A DNA stretch of 64,000 bases from GCA-003244245 sp052390495 (GTDB lineage Bacteria; Actinomycetota; Actinomycetes; Mycobacteriales; Pseudonocardiaceae): the NCBI GenBank assembly GCA_052390495.1, contig JBQTGW010000037.1, forward strand, positions 25,188-89,187. The letters run 5' to 3'. Under the pieces are notes generated by a model. That model searched no databases and was not told where the DNA came from. It saw only the letters and a program-made list of their open reading frames with translations. A program made the position numbers and the translations under genes. This document shows, in pieces, positions 17,019 through 25,207 of the stretch. Positions within the stretch are counted from its first letter, which is position 1; each line of letters begins with the position of its first letter.

Positions 17019-18557
17019 ATGCGGGTGCCCTTGACCGTCGCCGACTTCCTCGCCCGCGGTGCGGCGGCCTTCGCGGACTGCGTCGCCGTCGTCGACGAGC
17101 CCGACCAGCCGGGACCGTCGGTGCCGACGTTGACCTATCGGGACCTGGACCGCCGGGTCCGCGCCTGGCAGGTCGGCCTGGACGCGCTCGGGGTGGCCGA
17201 GGGCGAGCGGGTGGCGGTGGTCAGCCACAACTCGGCCCGGCTGTTCGAGTTGCTGCACGCTGTCCCGGCCAGCGGCCGGATCTGCGTTCCGGTGAACTTC
17301 CGGCTGCACAGCGATGAGGTGGCCTACATCGTGGCGCACAGCCGCGCCTCGGTGCTGCTGGTCGACCCCGAGCTCGACGACGCACTCGCCGGGGTGAAGG
17401 CGCCGCACCGCTTCGTGCTGGGCGAGGAGACCGAGCAGCACGTCATGCGCTTCGGCGCCGAGCCACGCCCATGGGCCAGCCCCGACGAGGACGCCACCGC
17501 CACGATCAACTACACCTCGGGCACCACCGCACGACCCAAGGGAGTGCAGCTGACCCACCGGAACATCTGGATCAACGCGGTCACCTTCGCGATGCACATC
17601 CGGGCTTGGGAACGCGACGTCTACCTGCACACCCTGCCGATGTTCCATTGCAACGGCTGGGGCATGCCGTTCGGGCTGGCCGGGCTGGGGGCCAAACAGG
17701 TCGTGTTGCGGAAGGTGGACGGCACCGAGATCCTGCGCCGGGTGCAGGAGCACGGCGTGACGCTGATGTGCGGTGCCCCGGCGGTCTGGAACGCGGTGCT
17801 CGGCGCCGCCGCGGACTGGGCAGGGGAGATCCCAGGGCGGGGCACGGTGCGGCTGGTCTGCGCGGGTGCGCCACCGCCCACCAAGACCATCCTGCGGATC
17901 GGCGAGGAGCTGGGCTGGGAGTTCATGCAGCTCTACGGACTCACCGAGACTTCGCCGCTGCTCACCTTCAACCGCAGCGCCCCGGCCGATGACGAGCTAC
18001 CCGCCGAGGCGCGGGCCCGCAGGCTGTCCCGCGCGGGTGCTCCTGCGCTGGGCGTGCAGCTCACCACGTCGGACTCCGGGGAGGTGCTGGCGCGCTCCAA
18101 CGTCGTCATGGACGGTTACTGGGACAACCCCGAAGCCACCGGCGACGTGCTGGTGGATGGCTGGTTCCGCACCGGAGACGGTGGATCGGTAGACGAGCAG
18201 GGCCACCTGTCGATCTCCGACCGGAAGAAGGACGTGATTATCACTGGTGGTGAGAACGTGTCCTCGATCGAGGTGGAGGACTGCGTGTTCAGCCACCCAG
18301 CGGTGGCCGAGGTCGCGGTGATCGGCGTCCCCTCGCAGCGGTGGGGTGAGACGATCAAGGCACTGGTCGTGCTGGCCGAGGGGGCGCAGGTCACCGAGGA
18401 CGAGATCATCAGGCACTGCAAGGAGAGACTGGCCGGCTACAAGGCACCGACGTCGGTGGAGTTTCGCCGGGAGATCCCGCGCACCGCCACCGGAAAGATC
18501 CAGAAATTCAAGCTGCGTCAGCAATACTGGGAGGGCATGGCACGCCAGGTAAATTGA
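17019..18557 (+). CDS. Acyl-CoA ligase (AMP-binding family)
   Basis: 512 residues from the ATG at 17019, which has CGGAGG 8 bases upstream; an in-frame ATG at 16980 lacks a site. ANL-superfamily motifs are intact: the P-loop INYTSGTTARPKGVQLTHRN, LYGLTETSPL, DGWFRTGDGG, SDRKKDVIITGGENVSSIEV and the C-terminal catalytic lysine region RTATGKIQKFKLR. These enzymes activate a carboxylic acid to an acyl-adenylate and then to the CoA thioester. The MFHCNGWG segment is typical of medium-chain or short-chain acyl-CoA synthetases. The exact substrate cannot be read. It is divergent from acnA. Confidence 0.88.
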   Translation: MRVPLTVADFLARGAAAFADCVAVVDEPDQPGPSVPTLTYRDLDRRVRAWQVGLDALGVAEGERVAVVSHNSARLFELLHAVPASGRICVPVNFRLHSDEVAYIVAHSRASVLLVDPELDDALAGVKAPHRFVLGEETEQHVMRFGAEPRPWASPDEDATATINYTSGTTARPKGVQLTHRNIWINAVTFAMHIRAWERDVYLHTLPMFHCNGWGMPFGLAGLGAKQVVLRKVDGTEILRRVQEHGVTLMCGAPAVWNAVLGAAADWAGEIPGRGTVRLVCAGAPPPTKTILRIGEELGWEFMQLYGLTETSPLLTFNRSAPADDELPAEARARRLSRAGAPALGVQLTTSDSGEVLARSNVVMDGYWDNPEATGDVLVDGWFRTGDGGSVDEQGHLSISDRKKDVIITGGENVSSIEVEDCVFSHPAVAEVAVIGVPSQRWGETIKALVVLAEGAQVTEDEIIRHCKERLAGYKAPTSVEFRREIPRTATGKIQKFKLRQQYWEGMARQVN

Positions 18558-18688
18558 GTGACCACGCCTTCACCCCAGCCACACCGGCGCAGCGGTTTCG
18601 TCTGCGGTGAAACTGCCGAAGGGCGTACCGTGCGCCCTCTCCCAGTCCGCTGCCGCGCCCCGGAGGAGCTTGTGTCTCATGAAGATCA

Positions 18689-19786
18689 GTGAGTGAAGCC
18701 GACGGCGGGGTGCCGTCCCCCGCTCCGGCAGGCAACGGTGGTCACCCGACCACCCCGGCCCGAGATGCCCAGCTGCTGGAACGGACGGTCTTCGAGATCA
18801 AACGGGTCATCGTGGGCCAGGACCGGCTGGTCGAACGGATGCTCGTCGGCCTGCTGGCCCGTGGGCACCTGCTGCTGGAGGGCGTGCCCGGAGTGGCCAA
18901 GACCCTCGCGGTCGAGACGGTGGCCCGCGTCGTGGGCGGCTCGTTCTCCCGGATCCAGTTCACCCCTGACCTGGTGCCCTCCGACATTCTCGGCACCCGG
19001 ATCTACCGGCCGGGCCGCGAGCAGTTCGACGTCGAACTGGGCCCGGTGATGGCCAACTTCGTGCTGGCCGACGAGATCAACCGCGCGCCGGCCAAGGTGC
19101 AGTCGGCGCTGCTGGAGGTGATGGCCGAGCGGCAGGTCTCGATCGGTGGCACAACTCATCCGATGCCCGCGCCGTTCCTCGTGCTGGCCACGCAGAACCC
19201 GATCGAGAACGAGGGGGTTTACCCGCTGCCCGAGGCACAGCGGGACCGGTTCTTGTTCAAGCTTCTGGTGGACTATCCCTCCGTCGAGGAGGAGCGGGAG
19301 ATCGTGTACCGCATGGGGGGCCGACCTCCGCAGGCGCATCGGGTACTCGACCCGGGTGAATTGACCCGGCTGCAGGAGGTCGCCGAGCAGGTCTTCGTGC
19401 ACCATGCCCTGATCGATTATGTGGTGCGTTTGGTGGTGGCCACCCGGGCGCCCGCGGAGCACGGCCTTTCCGATGTCGCAGGCTGGGTGGCCTATGGTGC
19501 CTCGCCCCGGGCGACCCTCGGCATCGTCGCAGCGGCGCGTGCAGTCGCGCTGATTCGCGGGCGGGATTACGTCCTGCCCCAAGACGTGGTGGATGTCTCA
19601 GCTGACGTGCTGCGACACCGGCTGGTGCTCTCCTATGACGCGCTGGCCGATGGGGTCCCGGTGGAGCACATCGTCACCCGGGTGCTCCAGACGGTGCCGT
19701 TGCCGCAGTTATCGGCTCGTCCTCAGGTGCCGGACCCGCCAGCGGCTGGCACAGGGGCCGTCGCCGAGGCGACGGGCCGGATCTGA
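18689..19786 (+). CDS. MoxR-family AAA+ ATPase
   Basis: 365 residues with Walker A EGVPGVAKTLAVE, Walker B NFVLADEINRAPAKVQSALL, sensor-1 FLVLATQNPIENEG and the MoxR lid ASPRATLGIVAAARAVALIRG. MoxR ATPases act as chaperones for VWA-domain partner proteins, and the DUF58 and VWA genes follow directly. The GTG start at 18689 lacks a good ribosome site. A six-codon open frame with a strong GGAGGAG site (GTG 18672 to TGA 18690-18692) overlaps it and might couple translation; this is inference. The operon continues with a 15-base gap. Confidence 0.9.
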   Translation: MSEADGGVPSPAPAGNGGHPTTPARDAQLLERTVFEIKRVIVGQDRLVERMLVGLLARGHLLLEGVPGVAKTLAVETVARVVGGSFSRIQFTPDLVPSDILGTRIYRPGREQFDVELGPVMANFVLADEINRAPAKVQSALLEVMAERQVSIGGTTHPMPAPFLVLATQNPIENEGVYPLPEAQRDRFLFKLLVDYPSVEEEREIVYRMGGRPPQAHRVLDPGELTRLQEVAEQVFVHHALIDYVVRLVVATRAPAEHGLSDVAGWVAYGASPRATLGIVAAARAVALIRGRDYVLPQDVVDVSADVLRHRLVLSYDALADGVPVEHIVTRVLQTVPLPQLSARPQVPDPPAAGTGAVAEATGRI

Positions 19787-19801
19787 TCCGGCCCGACTGA
19801 C

Positions 19802-20779
19802 ATGACGGCACCCACCGGCCGGGATCAGCGGCACAGCTGGGCCCCGCCCGCATTACGAGAGGGGCGCATGGAGGTCGCGTTGCGCGCCCTGGAACTCACC
19901 GTGGCCCGTCGGCTGGACGGGTTGCTGCAGGGCAACCACCTCGGCTTGGTCCCGGGGCCAGGCAGCGAGCTCGGGGAGGCCAGGCCATACGAGCCAGGCG
20001 ACGACGTCCGCCGGATGGACTGGGCAGTGACGGCGCGCACCACCCAGGCGCACATCCGGGAGACCGTCGCAGATCGGGAGCTGGAGACCTGGCTGGCGGT
20101 GGACTTGTCGGCCAGCCTCGACTTCGGCACCGCCGAATGTGACAAGCGGGAGCTGGCGGTGGCCGCCTGCGCTGCCGTCGCGCACCTCACCCGCGGTGGC
20201 GGCAACCGGGTGGGCGCCGTGGTGAGCACCGGTGCCGAGGTGCTCCGGATCCCGGCGCGGGGCGGGCTGCCGCACGCCCGCGGGATGATCCGCCGGATCG
20301 CTGAGCTGCCACGTGCCGCCGAGGGCGTCCGCGGTGACTTCGCCGCGATTCTGGAGCAGTTACGCCGCCCACCACGGCGCCGCGGGCTGGTAGCGGTGAT
20401 CTCGGACTTCCTCGGCCCTGGCTCAGGTGCGGCGTTCGGCCATGACATGTTCGAGTGGGAACGGCCGCTGCGCGCGCTGTCCGCCCGGCACGATCTGATC
20501 GCGATCGAGGTGCTCGATCCGCGTGACCTGGAACTGCCCGACATCGGCGCCGTCGTGCTCGCCGACCCGGAGACCGGACGGCGCAAGGAGATCGTGACGA
20601 CGCCGCTGCTGCGCCGGGAGTTCGCCGCAGCCGCCGCCGCGCACTGCGAGGACGTAGCCGCGGCGCTGCGACGCTGCGGCGCGAGCCAGCTGAGGCTGCG
20701 TACCGACTCGGACTGGGTGGCCGACATGGTGCGCTTCGCGGTAGCCCGCAAGCGCCGCTGGTCGGGAGGGGTCGCATGA
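19802..20779 (+). CDS. DUF58 domain protein
   Basis: 325 residues with the DUF58 signature YEPGDDVRRMDWAVTART at about residues 61-78, followed by ETWLAVDLSASLDFG, which resembles the first strand and MIDAS motif of a VWA fold. The C-terminal part (VAVISDFLGPGS, LIAIEVLDPRDLELPDIGAV) completes that fold. It is the middle gene of the MoxR/DUF58/VWA operon, a widespread module whose role in cell-envelope or stress functions is poorly defined. It overlaps the next gene by 4 bases (ATGA). Confidence 0.88.
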   Translation: MTAPTGRDQRHSWAPPALREGRMEVALRALELTVARRLDGLLQGNHLGLVPGPGSELGEARPYEPGDDVRRMDWAVTARTTQAHIRETVADRELETWLAVDLSASLDFGTAECDKRELAVAACAAVAHLTRGGGNRVGAVVSTGAEVLRIPARGGLPHARGMIRRIAELPRAAEGVRGDFAAILEQLRRPPRRRGLVAVISDFLGPGSGAAFGHDMFEWERPLRALSARHDLIAIEVLDPRDLELPDIGAVVLADPETGRRKEIVTTPLLRREFAAAAAAHCEDVAAALRRCGASQLRLRTDSDWVADMVRFAVARKRRWSGGVA

Positions 20780-21759
20780 GCCTGGGCGAATTCACCGCGC
20801 CGATCTGGTTCCTGCTGCTGGTGGTGGTCGCGGCGCTGGTGGCGGGCTACGTGTGGATGCAGGGCAGACGACACAAGCACATGCTGCGCTTTGCGAACCT
20901 CGCCATGCTGGAGCGCGTCGCGCCGCACCGTCCTGGCTGGCAGCGGCACGTGCCGATAGCCCTGCTGCTGGCCGCACTGGTGCTGTTGACGGTTGCGCTG
21001 GCCGGTCCGACCGCAGCGCAGAAGGTGCCGCGAAACCGGGCCACCGTGATGTTGGTCATCGACGTGTCGCTGTCCATGCAGGCCACCGATATCGAGCCCA
21101 GCAGGCTGGCTGCGGCACAGCGCTCGGCGAAGGCGTTCGCCGAGGAACTGACTCCGGGGGTGAACCTGGGCCTGATTTCGTTCGCCGGCTCGGCAACGGT
21201 GCTGGTCTCCCCGACCACAGAACGCGCCTCAATCACCCAGGCGATCGACAACCTCAAGCTCGCCGAGGCCACCGGTACAGGTGAGGCGATCTTCGCCGCA
21301 TTGTCCGCGATCGACGCGTTCGGCGCCGTGGTCGCGGACGCCCAGGGGCCCCCGCCGGCGCGCATTGTGTTGCTGGGCGATGGCAAGCAGACGGTGCCCA
21401 CGACCGATCCCGACGATTCGCGCGGCTCGTTCAGCGCTGCCCGCTCCGCTGCGGAAGCCGAGGTGCCGATCTCCACCATTTCGTTCGGCACCGCGTATGG
21501 CCGCGTCGAGATCAACGGCTCGTGGCAGGACGTGCGCGCCGACGATGAGTCGATGCAGCAGATAGCGGAAATTTCCGGGGGAGAGTTCTACGAGGCGAGC
21601 AGTGCGGGCCAGCTCAATGAGGTCTACGACACCCTCGGCGAGCAGATCGGCTACGAAACCAAACACCTCGACGCCAGCAAACCGTGGCTGATCGCAGGCA
21701 CCATCGTCGCCCTGCTCGCCACCACCGCCGCCCTGGCCATCGGCCAACGCCTGCCCTAA
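20776..21759 (+). CDS. Membrane-anchored VWA-domain protein (BatA/BatB type)
   Basis: 327 residues: membrane segments at about 8-27 and 60-80, a VWA domain at about 88-285, and a C-terminal membrane segment at 305-323. The metal-ion-dependent adhesion site is intact (VMLVIDVSLSMQATD; D-x-S-x-S). TGTGEAIFAAL and IVLLGDGKQTVPTTDPDD give the remaining MIDAS residues. It is a likely partner of the MoxR ATPase two genes upstream. After the stop, a 161-base AT-richer gap leads to the next gene. Confidence 0.88.
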   Translation: MSLGEFTAPIWFLLLVVVAALVAGYVWMQGRRHKHMLRFANLAMLERVAPHRPGWQRHVPIALLLAALVLLTVALAGPTAAQKVPRNRATVMLVIDVSLSMQATDIEPSRLAAAQRSAKAFAEELTPGVNLGLISFAGSATVLVSPTTERASITQAIDNLKLAEATGTGEAIFAALSAIDAFGAVVADAQGPPPARIVLLGDGKQTVPTTDPDDSRGSFSAARSAAEAEVPISTISFGTAYGRVEINGSWQDVRADDESMQQIAEISGGEFYEASSAGQLNEVYDTLGEQIGYETKHLDASKPWLIAGTIVALLATTAALAIGQRLP

Positions 21760-21920
21760 CGCTTCCCCCGGGCGATGCATCGATTCCGGTGGATGCGCGA
21801 GAAGAGGAACATGAAAACCATCTTACCAAGCGTATCCCGTAGCTTACCCGGTGATACCATGGTCAGGGTTTCGGGCGAGGAGCTCTGAGACGATTTCGCC
21901 AACCATCGGAGGGAGGAGAA

Positions 21921-22838
21921 GTGGCACCGCAAACCGGTGATCGGGTAGAGGGTAAACGGAATCAGGGTGGAAAGCGGAACAGGAAGAATCGAAAGAATGC
22001 CTACCGGGACGTCAACACGGTAAAGACTAGCAAAATTTGGACATGGATCGGCTCGGTTGTGCTAGCTGTTCTCGCGGTGATCCTCGCTTTTACTCTAGCT
22101 CCGAGCCAGCAGGTGGGGGTCGAACGCGCTATCGAGAAGGATAAGGACCTTCAGGATCTGGAAACAGCTCCGGCCCGAGTGACGAGCGAGCCAATTTATA
22201 CTCGAGGCTACGAAAGCCTGACTTTCACGGACGATCTCGCGCCGTCCGAGCTTGCGCTGCTAAAGCAAGAAATTACGCATCCGGTGGTGACGGCAAAGGC
22301 GCACCGTATACTCTCGGCGACCTACGGCCAAACTGATCCGCGCAGTCGTCAAGATATCGAGTTCACCTTGACGGGGCAACACTTTGCGCCCGTCAGCGTT
22401 CGAGAGATAACTGTCCGCGCGGTCGGCCGAAGAGAGCCTGTAAATGGGACGATGGTATGGGTTCACCCGGAAGGTGGTTCTGAAACCGGTCAAATCGGTT
22501 TTGAACTCGACTCACCCGACGCGAGAGCACGTACGCTGGACACAGAGGGAAACCCGACGCGGCATCGATATTTTGAGAAGAATCAGGTTACGCTCGCCCG
22601 CGACGAGCAATTCACCTTTTCCGTTTCGGTCATCACTGTCAAATACGATTACGATTTCGTATTTGACATAAGATTCTCTGATGACTGGGTGTTAACGGTG
22701 GATGATGGCGGTAAGCCTTGGACCATCTCAGCTCTAGCGTCTAGTTATCAAAATTCATACCGAGCTGATGCAATCAATGGTATCGAGATTACTTCTTGCG
22801 CCTGGCCAACGGGTTGCAGAGCTCCCAGGTTCTCCTAG
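21921..22838 (+). CDS. Single-pass membrane protein of unknown function, low-GC (paralogue of 25208-26059)
   Basis: 305 residues from GTG 21921 (GGAGGAG 3 bases upstream). A very basic cytoplasmic N-terminus (Lys/Arg/Asn-rich, about 1-35) precedes one membrane segment (about 39-60, WTWIGSVVLAVLAVILAFTL) and a ~240-residue extracytoplasmic domain rich in beta-type sequence. Near the C-terminus, FTFSVSVITVKYDYDFVFDI and LTVDDGGKPWTISAL align with LEVFDLNL...LTIDNNGQPFRTV of the minus-strand protein at 25208-26059. The gene is visibly AT-richer than its neighbours, which suggests recent acquisition. I do not recognise a named family. Confidence 0.7.
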   Translation: MAPQTGDRVEGKRNQGGKRNRKNRKNAYRDVNTVKTSKIWTWIGSVVLAVLAVILAFTLAPSQQVGVERAIEKDKDLQDLETAPARVTSEPIYTRGYESLTFTDDLAPSELALLKQEITHPVVTAKAHRILSATYGQTDPRSRQDIEFTLTGQHFAPVSVREITVRAVGRREPVNGTMVWVHPEGGSETGQIGFELDSPDARARTLDTEGNPTRHRYFEKNQVTLARDEQFTFSVSVITVKYDYDFVFDIRFSDDWVLTVDDGGKPWTISALASSYQNSYRADAINGIEITSCAWPTGCRAPRFS

Positions 22839-22841
22839 TAT

Positions 22842-22918
22842 GAGATCGGTCAGGAAGTCCTCGTACTCCCTCACCGGAACCACCTCCGTTCTACCGAGCC
22901 CGATTCTCTCACCCGGCT
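22842..22918 (-). pseudogene. vapB antitoxin scar (both ends, middle deleted)
   Basis: 77 bases match the vapB locus at 24328-24570. The first 28 bases equal 24358-24385 (the vapB 3' part) and the next 49 equal 24521-24569 (its start codon, ribosome site and upstream sequence), with 135 bases missing between. The copies differ at only a few positions. It therefore records an internal deletion in a duplicate of that antitoxin gene. Confidence 0.8.
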
Positions 22919-22970
22919 AGCAGCCTCGACTTGCCCACGATCCCATAGTTCATCCCACGAGGGAGGGTAC

Positions 22971-23464
22971 GTGACAATCAGCTGGGACCAGGTGCGTGCG
23001 TGGCGTTTGCGGCGGCAGTTCCTGGATCCGCGCGCAAGCGCCGACGCGGTCGATGTCGTCAGTCGGCTCTGTGGTGTGCAGGCACAGGTCACGTCGTCAG
23101 CTGAGCTGGCTGTGCGGCTACGGCAGGCCGAACCGAAGGCTGGGCAGGTCGAGGACGGCATCGCCGATCGGACCCTGGTCAAGACCTCGGCGCGTTCGAC
23201 CAGTACGTGCTGAAACCGGGAACCAACGACCCGCAGATCCTCGCGCCTGCCCACCGCGCCAAGGTGAGCAAGGTTGCGGGCTGGATCGCCCCGATCGTCG
23301 TGGTCGGCGGCAGGATCACCGGTGTATGGGAGCTGACGGACAACGAGGTGAGCGTGTCCTTCTTCCCCGGTGCCACCAAGCTCTCGGCCAAAGCCCTGGA
23401 GACCGAGAGGGCGCACGTCGCCAGCGCGAGCAGGACCACCAGCCTGCGGCTGCGGGTGCTGTAG
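22971..23464 (+). pseudogene. AlkZ-like winged-helix DNA-binding protein, internal deletion
   Basis: The first ~70 residues (ISWDQVRAWRLRRQFLDPRA ... LVKTSA) are the N-terminus of the winged-helix family related to the DNA glycosylase AlkZ. At about 23190 the frame changes to AFDQYVLKPGTNDPQILAPA, then VSKVAGWIAPIVVVGGRITG, which is the C-terminus of the same family. About 200 central residues, including the HTH core, are missing. A full-length member has about 360-390 residues. The good ribosome site (GAGGGAGGG) before GTG 22971 is preserved, but no functional product is expected. Confidence 0.75.
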
Positions 23465-23537
23465 GCGCGCTGCCAGATATCCACGTTGGACAGTCGTGTC
23501 ACCGGGTTCGCGGTCAGCTGGCAATCTTGGGCGTGGG

Positions 23538-23744
23538 TCAGGCGCTGCGTGGAGAACGGCGGATATCGAGGTTGTCGAGCGATTCGACGCCGAGCTCATC
23601 GAGCCAGAGCTCGGTAGCATCAACGATCTCGCGACGAGCGGACGCATAGGAACGCGCCCAGGTGTGGCAGCGTGGCTCTTCCGCGATATGGACGAGCCAT
23701 CGACCCTGGACGTCGCGCTCGTAGACGGCCGTGACAGTCACCAT
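23538..23744 (-). CDS. HicB-like antitoxin (orphan)
   Basis: 68 residues from ATG 23744, preceded by GGAGGTGAGCACC. The pattern VTAVYERDVQGRWLVHIAEE followed by ARSYASARREIVDATELWLD resembles the short partial-RNase-H-like fold of HicB antitoxins. The open frame extends further upstream to 23894, but the ribosome site favours the short form. No HicA-type toxin gene is adjacent, so it may be an orphan antitoxin left from a pair, or its partner may be unrecognised. Confidence 0.6.
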   Translation of the reverse strand: MVTVTAVYERDVQGRWLVHIAEEPRCHTWARSYASARREIVDATELWLDELGVESLDNLDIRRSPRSA

Positions 23745-23932
23745 GGTGCTCACCTCCGTAGCCAATCGCTGTCTAAGCAGTGGCGAAGCTACTCCTCGGT
23801 CTTGCTGAGTGTGCCGCGCCGGTGGCGAGCTGCCTGGAATGAACACAGGAAGATCGGGTCTCGTAGCGGCGTTGACGCCGGATACATTCGCCACTCTCGC
23901 CCTGCGAGCAGCGTCAACCCGAACGAGCTGCG

Positions 23933-24331
23933 TTACGAGATGAGTTCCAGGCCCTCGTGCTCAGCGAAATCCCTGAAGTCCTTGATGTTGAGAGTGGCGA
24001 GCGGCAGCTCGCGGGCCAGGCAACAAGCGGCGATCCACGTGTCGTTCGCCGGCCGTGGTCGGCTGCGCAGCTGGGCGTGTGCCTGCAACTCGCCCCAAGC
24101 ATTCGCGACGGTCTCGGTGTAGGGCAGGACGACGACTCGGGACAGGAATGTCCGCATTCCGGCCAGCCGCTGCGGCCCCCACCGTCGCACGAGTGTCCAC
24201 TTGCGCAGCTCGCCCACGGTCACAAACGTGATGGCGAGGGACTGCCCGGTCAGCCGACGACCTATCGGGTCGGGAACGCGTTCGCGCAGCACTGCCGAGG
24301 CCACGTCGGTGTCGAGGACGATGAAGCTCAC
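23933..24331 (-). CDS. PIN-domain toxin, VapC type
   Basis: 132 residues. The first catalytic acidic residue is in MSFIVLDTDVASAVL (D7, D9); a central Glu lies in TVGELRKWT; and the C-terminal acidic pair is in RPRPANDTWIAACCLAREL and LNIKDFRDFAEHEGLELI. VapC toxins are Mg-dependent ribonucleases. All four PIN acidic positions appear present, so the toxin is probably active. The ATG at 24331 overlaps the antitoxin stop by 4 bases (ATGA). A 5' piece of a second copy is found at 28499-28530. Confidence 0.85.
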   Translation of the reverse strand: MSFIVLDTDVASAVLRERVPDPIGRRLTGQSLAITFVTVGELRKWTLVRRWGPQRLAGMRTFLSRVVVLPYTETVANAWGELQAHAQLRSRPRPANDTWIAACCLARELPLATLNIKDFRDFAEHEGLELIS

Positions 24332-24525
24332 GCGACGTCGGACCGCCGCGAGGCGTAGAGATCGGTCAAGAAGTCCTCGTACTCCTGGTCGGATTCCCAG
24401 AGCTCGGGCTGTGCGAGCTCGTCGAGCGAGGCGATCGGGCGCACACCCTGGCGGCGAGCGAGTTCTTCGATCGGCAGGTCCTCGTCCGCGGGCCAGCGCT
24501 CCGGCACTTCGGTCGTCAAGCTCAC
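24328..24525 (-). CDS. VapB-type antitoxin
   Basis: 65 residues from GTG 24525, with GGAGGTGATTCCG directly upstream. The short acidic protein (ELARRQGVRPIASLDELAQP, ESDQEYEDFLTDLYASRR) fits the small antitoxin that precedes many actinobacterial PIN toxins, whose acidic C-terminus neutralises the toxin. It is first in the operon and overlaps vapC by 4 bases. The frame is open further upstream to 24816 but passes through a tRNA fragment and another gene, so that part is not coding. Confidence 0.8.
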   Translation of the reverse strand: MSLTTEVPERWPADEDLPIEELARRQGVRPIASLDELAQPELWESDQEYEDFLTDLYASRRSDVA

Positions 24526-24591
24526 CGGAATCACCTCCGTTCTACCGAGCACGATTCTCTCACCCGGCGTCCATGAACCGCGTAGATGACG

Positions 24592-24641
24592 GTGCCCCCG
24601 GCAGGATTCGAACCTGCGCTCCCGCCTCCGAAGGCCGAGAC
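24592..24641 (-). tRNA. tRNA-Leu 3' fragment (partial)
   Basis: On the minus strand the T-arm GCAGG-TTCGAAT-CCTGC and the 3' acceptor strand CGGGGGCACC are perfect, preceded by a long variable-arm-like stretch. A 5' acceptor strand GCCCCCG and a D-arm and anticodon arm are not found upstream, so only the 3' third of the gene is present. The acceptor sequence and long variable arm fit an actinobacterial tRNA-Leu. Such 3' tRNA fragments are typically left as attachment sites of integrative elements. Confidence 0.65.
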
Positions 24642-24691
24642 CTGCCGTAGGAAGGCCGATCCCTGCACTGCACAGGCTGTACATTCTGTGC

Positions 24692-25009
24692 ATGACTGAG
24701 CTTGATTCCGAACGGCCCCCGCAGGTCCCGACTCTGCCGTTCACCGAGGCCCGCGCCCGGTTCACCGAGGTCATCGGCCGCGCGGAGTACGCCAAGACTC
24801 CGACGGTCATCACCAAGCGCGGCCGTGAGGTCGCGGTAGTGATGCCGATCGAGGCCCTCGCCTACTTGCTGGCCCGGCTTCCCCAGGACAGCAGTCACAA
24901 GAGCATCGCCCAGACGATCGAGCGCATGGCCCAGATCGGTGCGGACTCCAGACTCACGCACGACCAGGTGATCAACGCTGTCCGCGCGGTCCGGGAGGAC
25001 GACGAGTGA
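24692..25009 (+). CDS. Phd/YefM-family antitoxin
   Basis: 105 residues with the Phd/YefM pattern LPFTEARARFTEVIGRAEYA ... PTVITKRGREVAVVMPIEA at about 16-55, the DNA-binding fold that also neutralises a toxin through its C-terminus. The next gene start overlaps its stop by 4 bases (GTGA) and encodes a truncated PIN protein. The coding sequence contains an 11-bp direct repeat (24739-24749 and 24760-24770). A duplicate at 28560-28776 has lost exactly one repeat and the spacer. Confidence 0.85.
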   Translation: MTELDSERPPQVPTLPFTEARARFTEVIGRAEYAKTPTVITKRGREVAVVMPIEALAYLLARLPQDSSHKSIAQTIERMAQIGADSRLTHDQVINAVRAVREDDE

Positions 25010-25179
25010 TCGTCCTGGCGACCAGCGCACTGATCGAGCTGCTGACCGACGCGCGTGACCTGCGTCAGGTGGTCGCCACCCGGCTGCTCGCCGAGGAAGC
25101 GGCCGGAGAACAGCCGTTGCTGTCAGCGCTCGCTGTCACCAGCAGGATGCGGCCTTCACTTGTAAGTCCCGGGCGGTAG
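25006..25179 (+). pseudogene. PIN-domain toxin, truncated N-terminal fragment
   Basis: 57 residues starting MIVLATSALIELLTDARDLR. PIN toxins normally begin IVLDTSALIELL; here the first catalytic Asp is Ala. A normal protein has about 130 residues, and this one stops soon after LLSALAVTSRMRPS, so it lacks the other active-site residues. It is the natural toxin partner of the Phd-type antitoxin, to which it is coupled by a GTGA overlap, and it is evidently inactive. Confidence 0.8.
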
Positions 25180-25195
25180 ATATGCCGAATATCTA
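25177..25195. terminator. Inverted repeat between convergent gene ends
   Basis: TAGATAT and ATATCTA (25177-25183, 25189-25195) form a perfect 7-bp stem around GCCGA, between the truncated PIN gene end and the convergent membrane-protein gene end at 25208. It is AT-rich and has no clear T-run; it may be a weak bidirectional terminator. Confidence 0.35.
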
Positions 25196-25207
25196 GAGTG
25201 TTTAGTG

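Noticed and set aside
16854..17753. Long minus-strand open frame (299 codons) opposite the acyl-CoA ligase
   Set aside because: It is the mirror of a well-supported gene; the repetitive start reflects the 15-bp DNA repeats.
24201..24650. Plus-strand open frame ending GAPGRIRTCAPASEG
   Set aside because: That ending is the translation of a tRNA 3' end and is a known annotation artefact.
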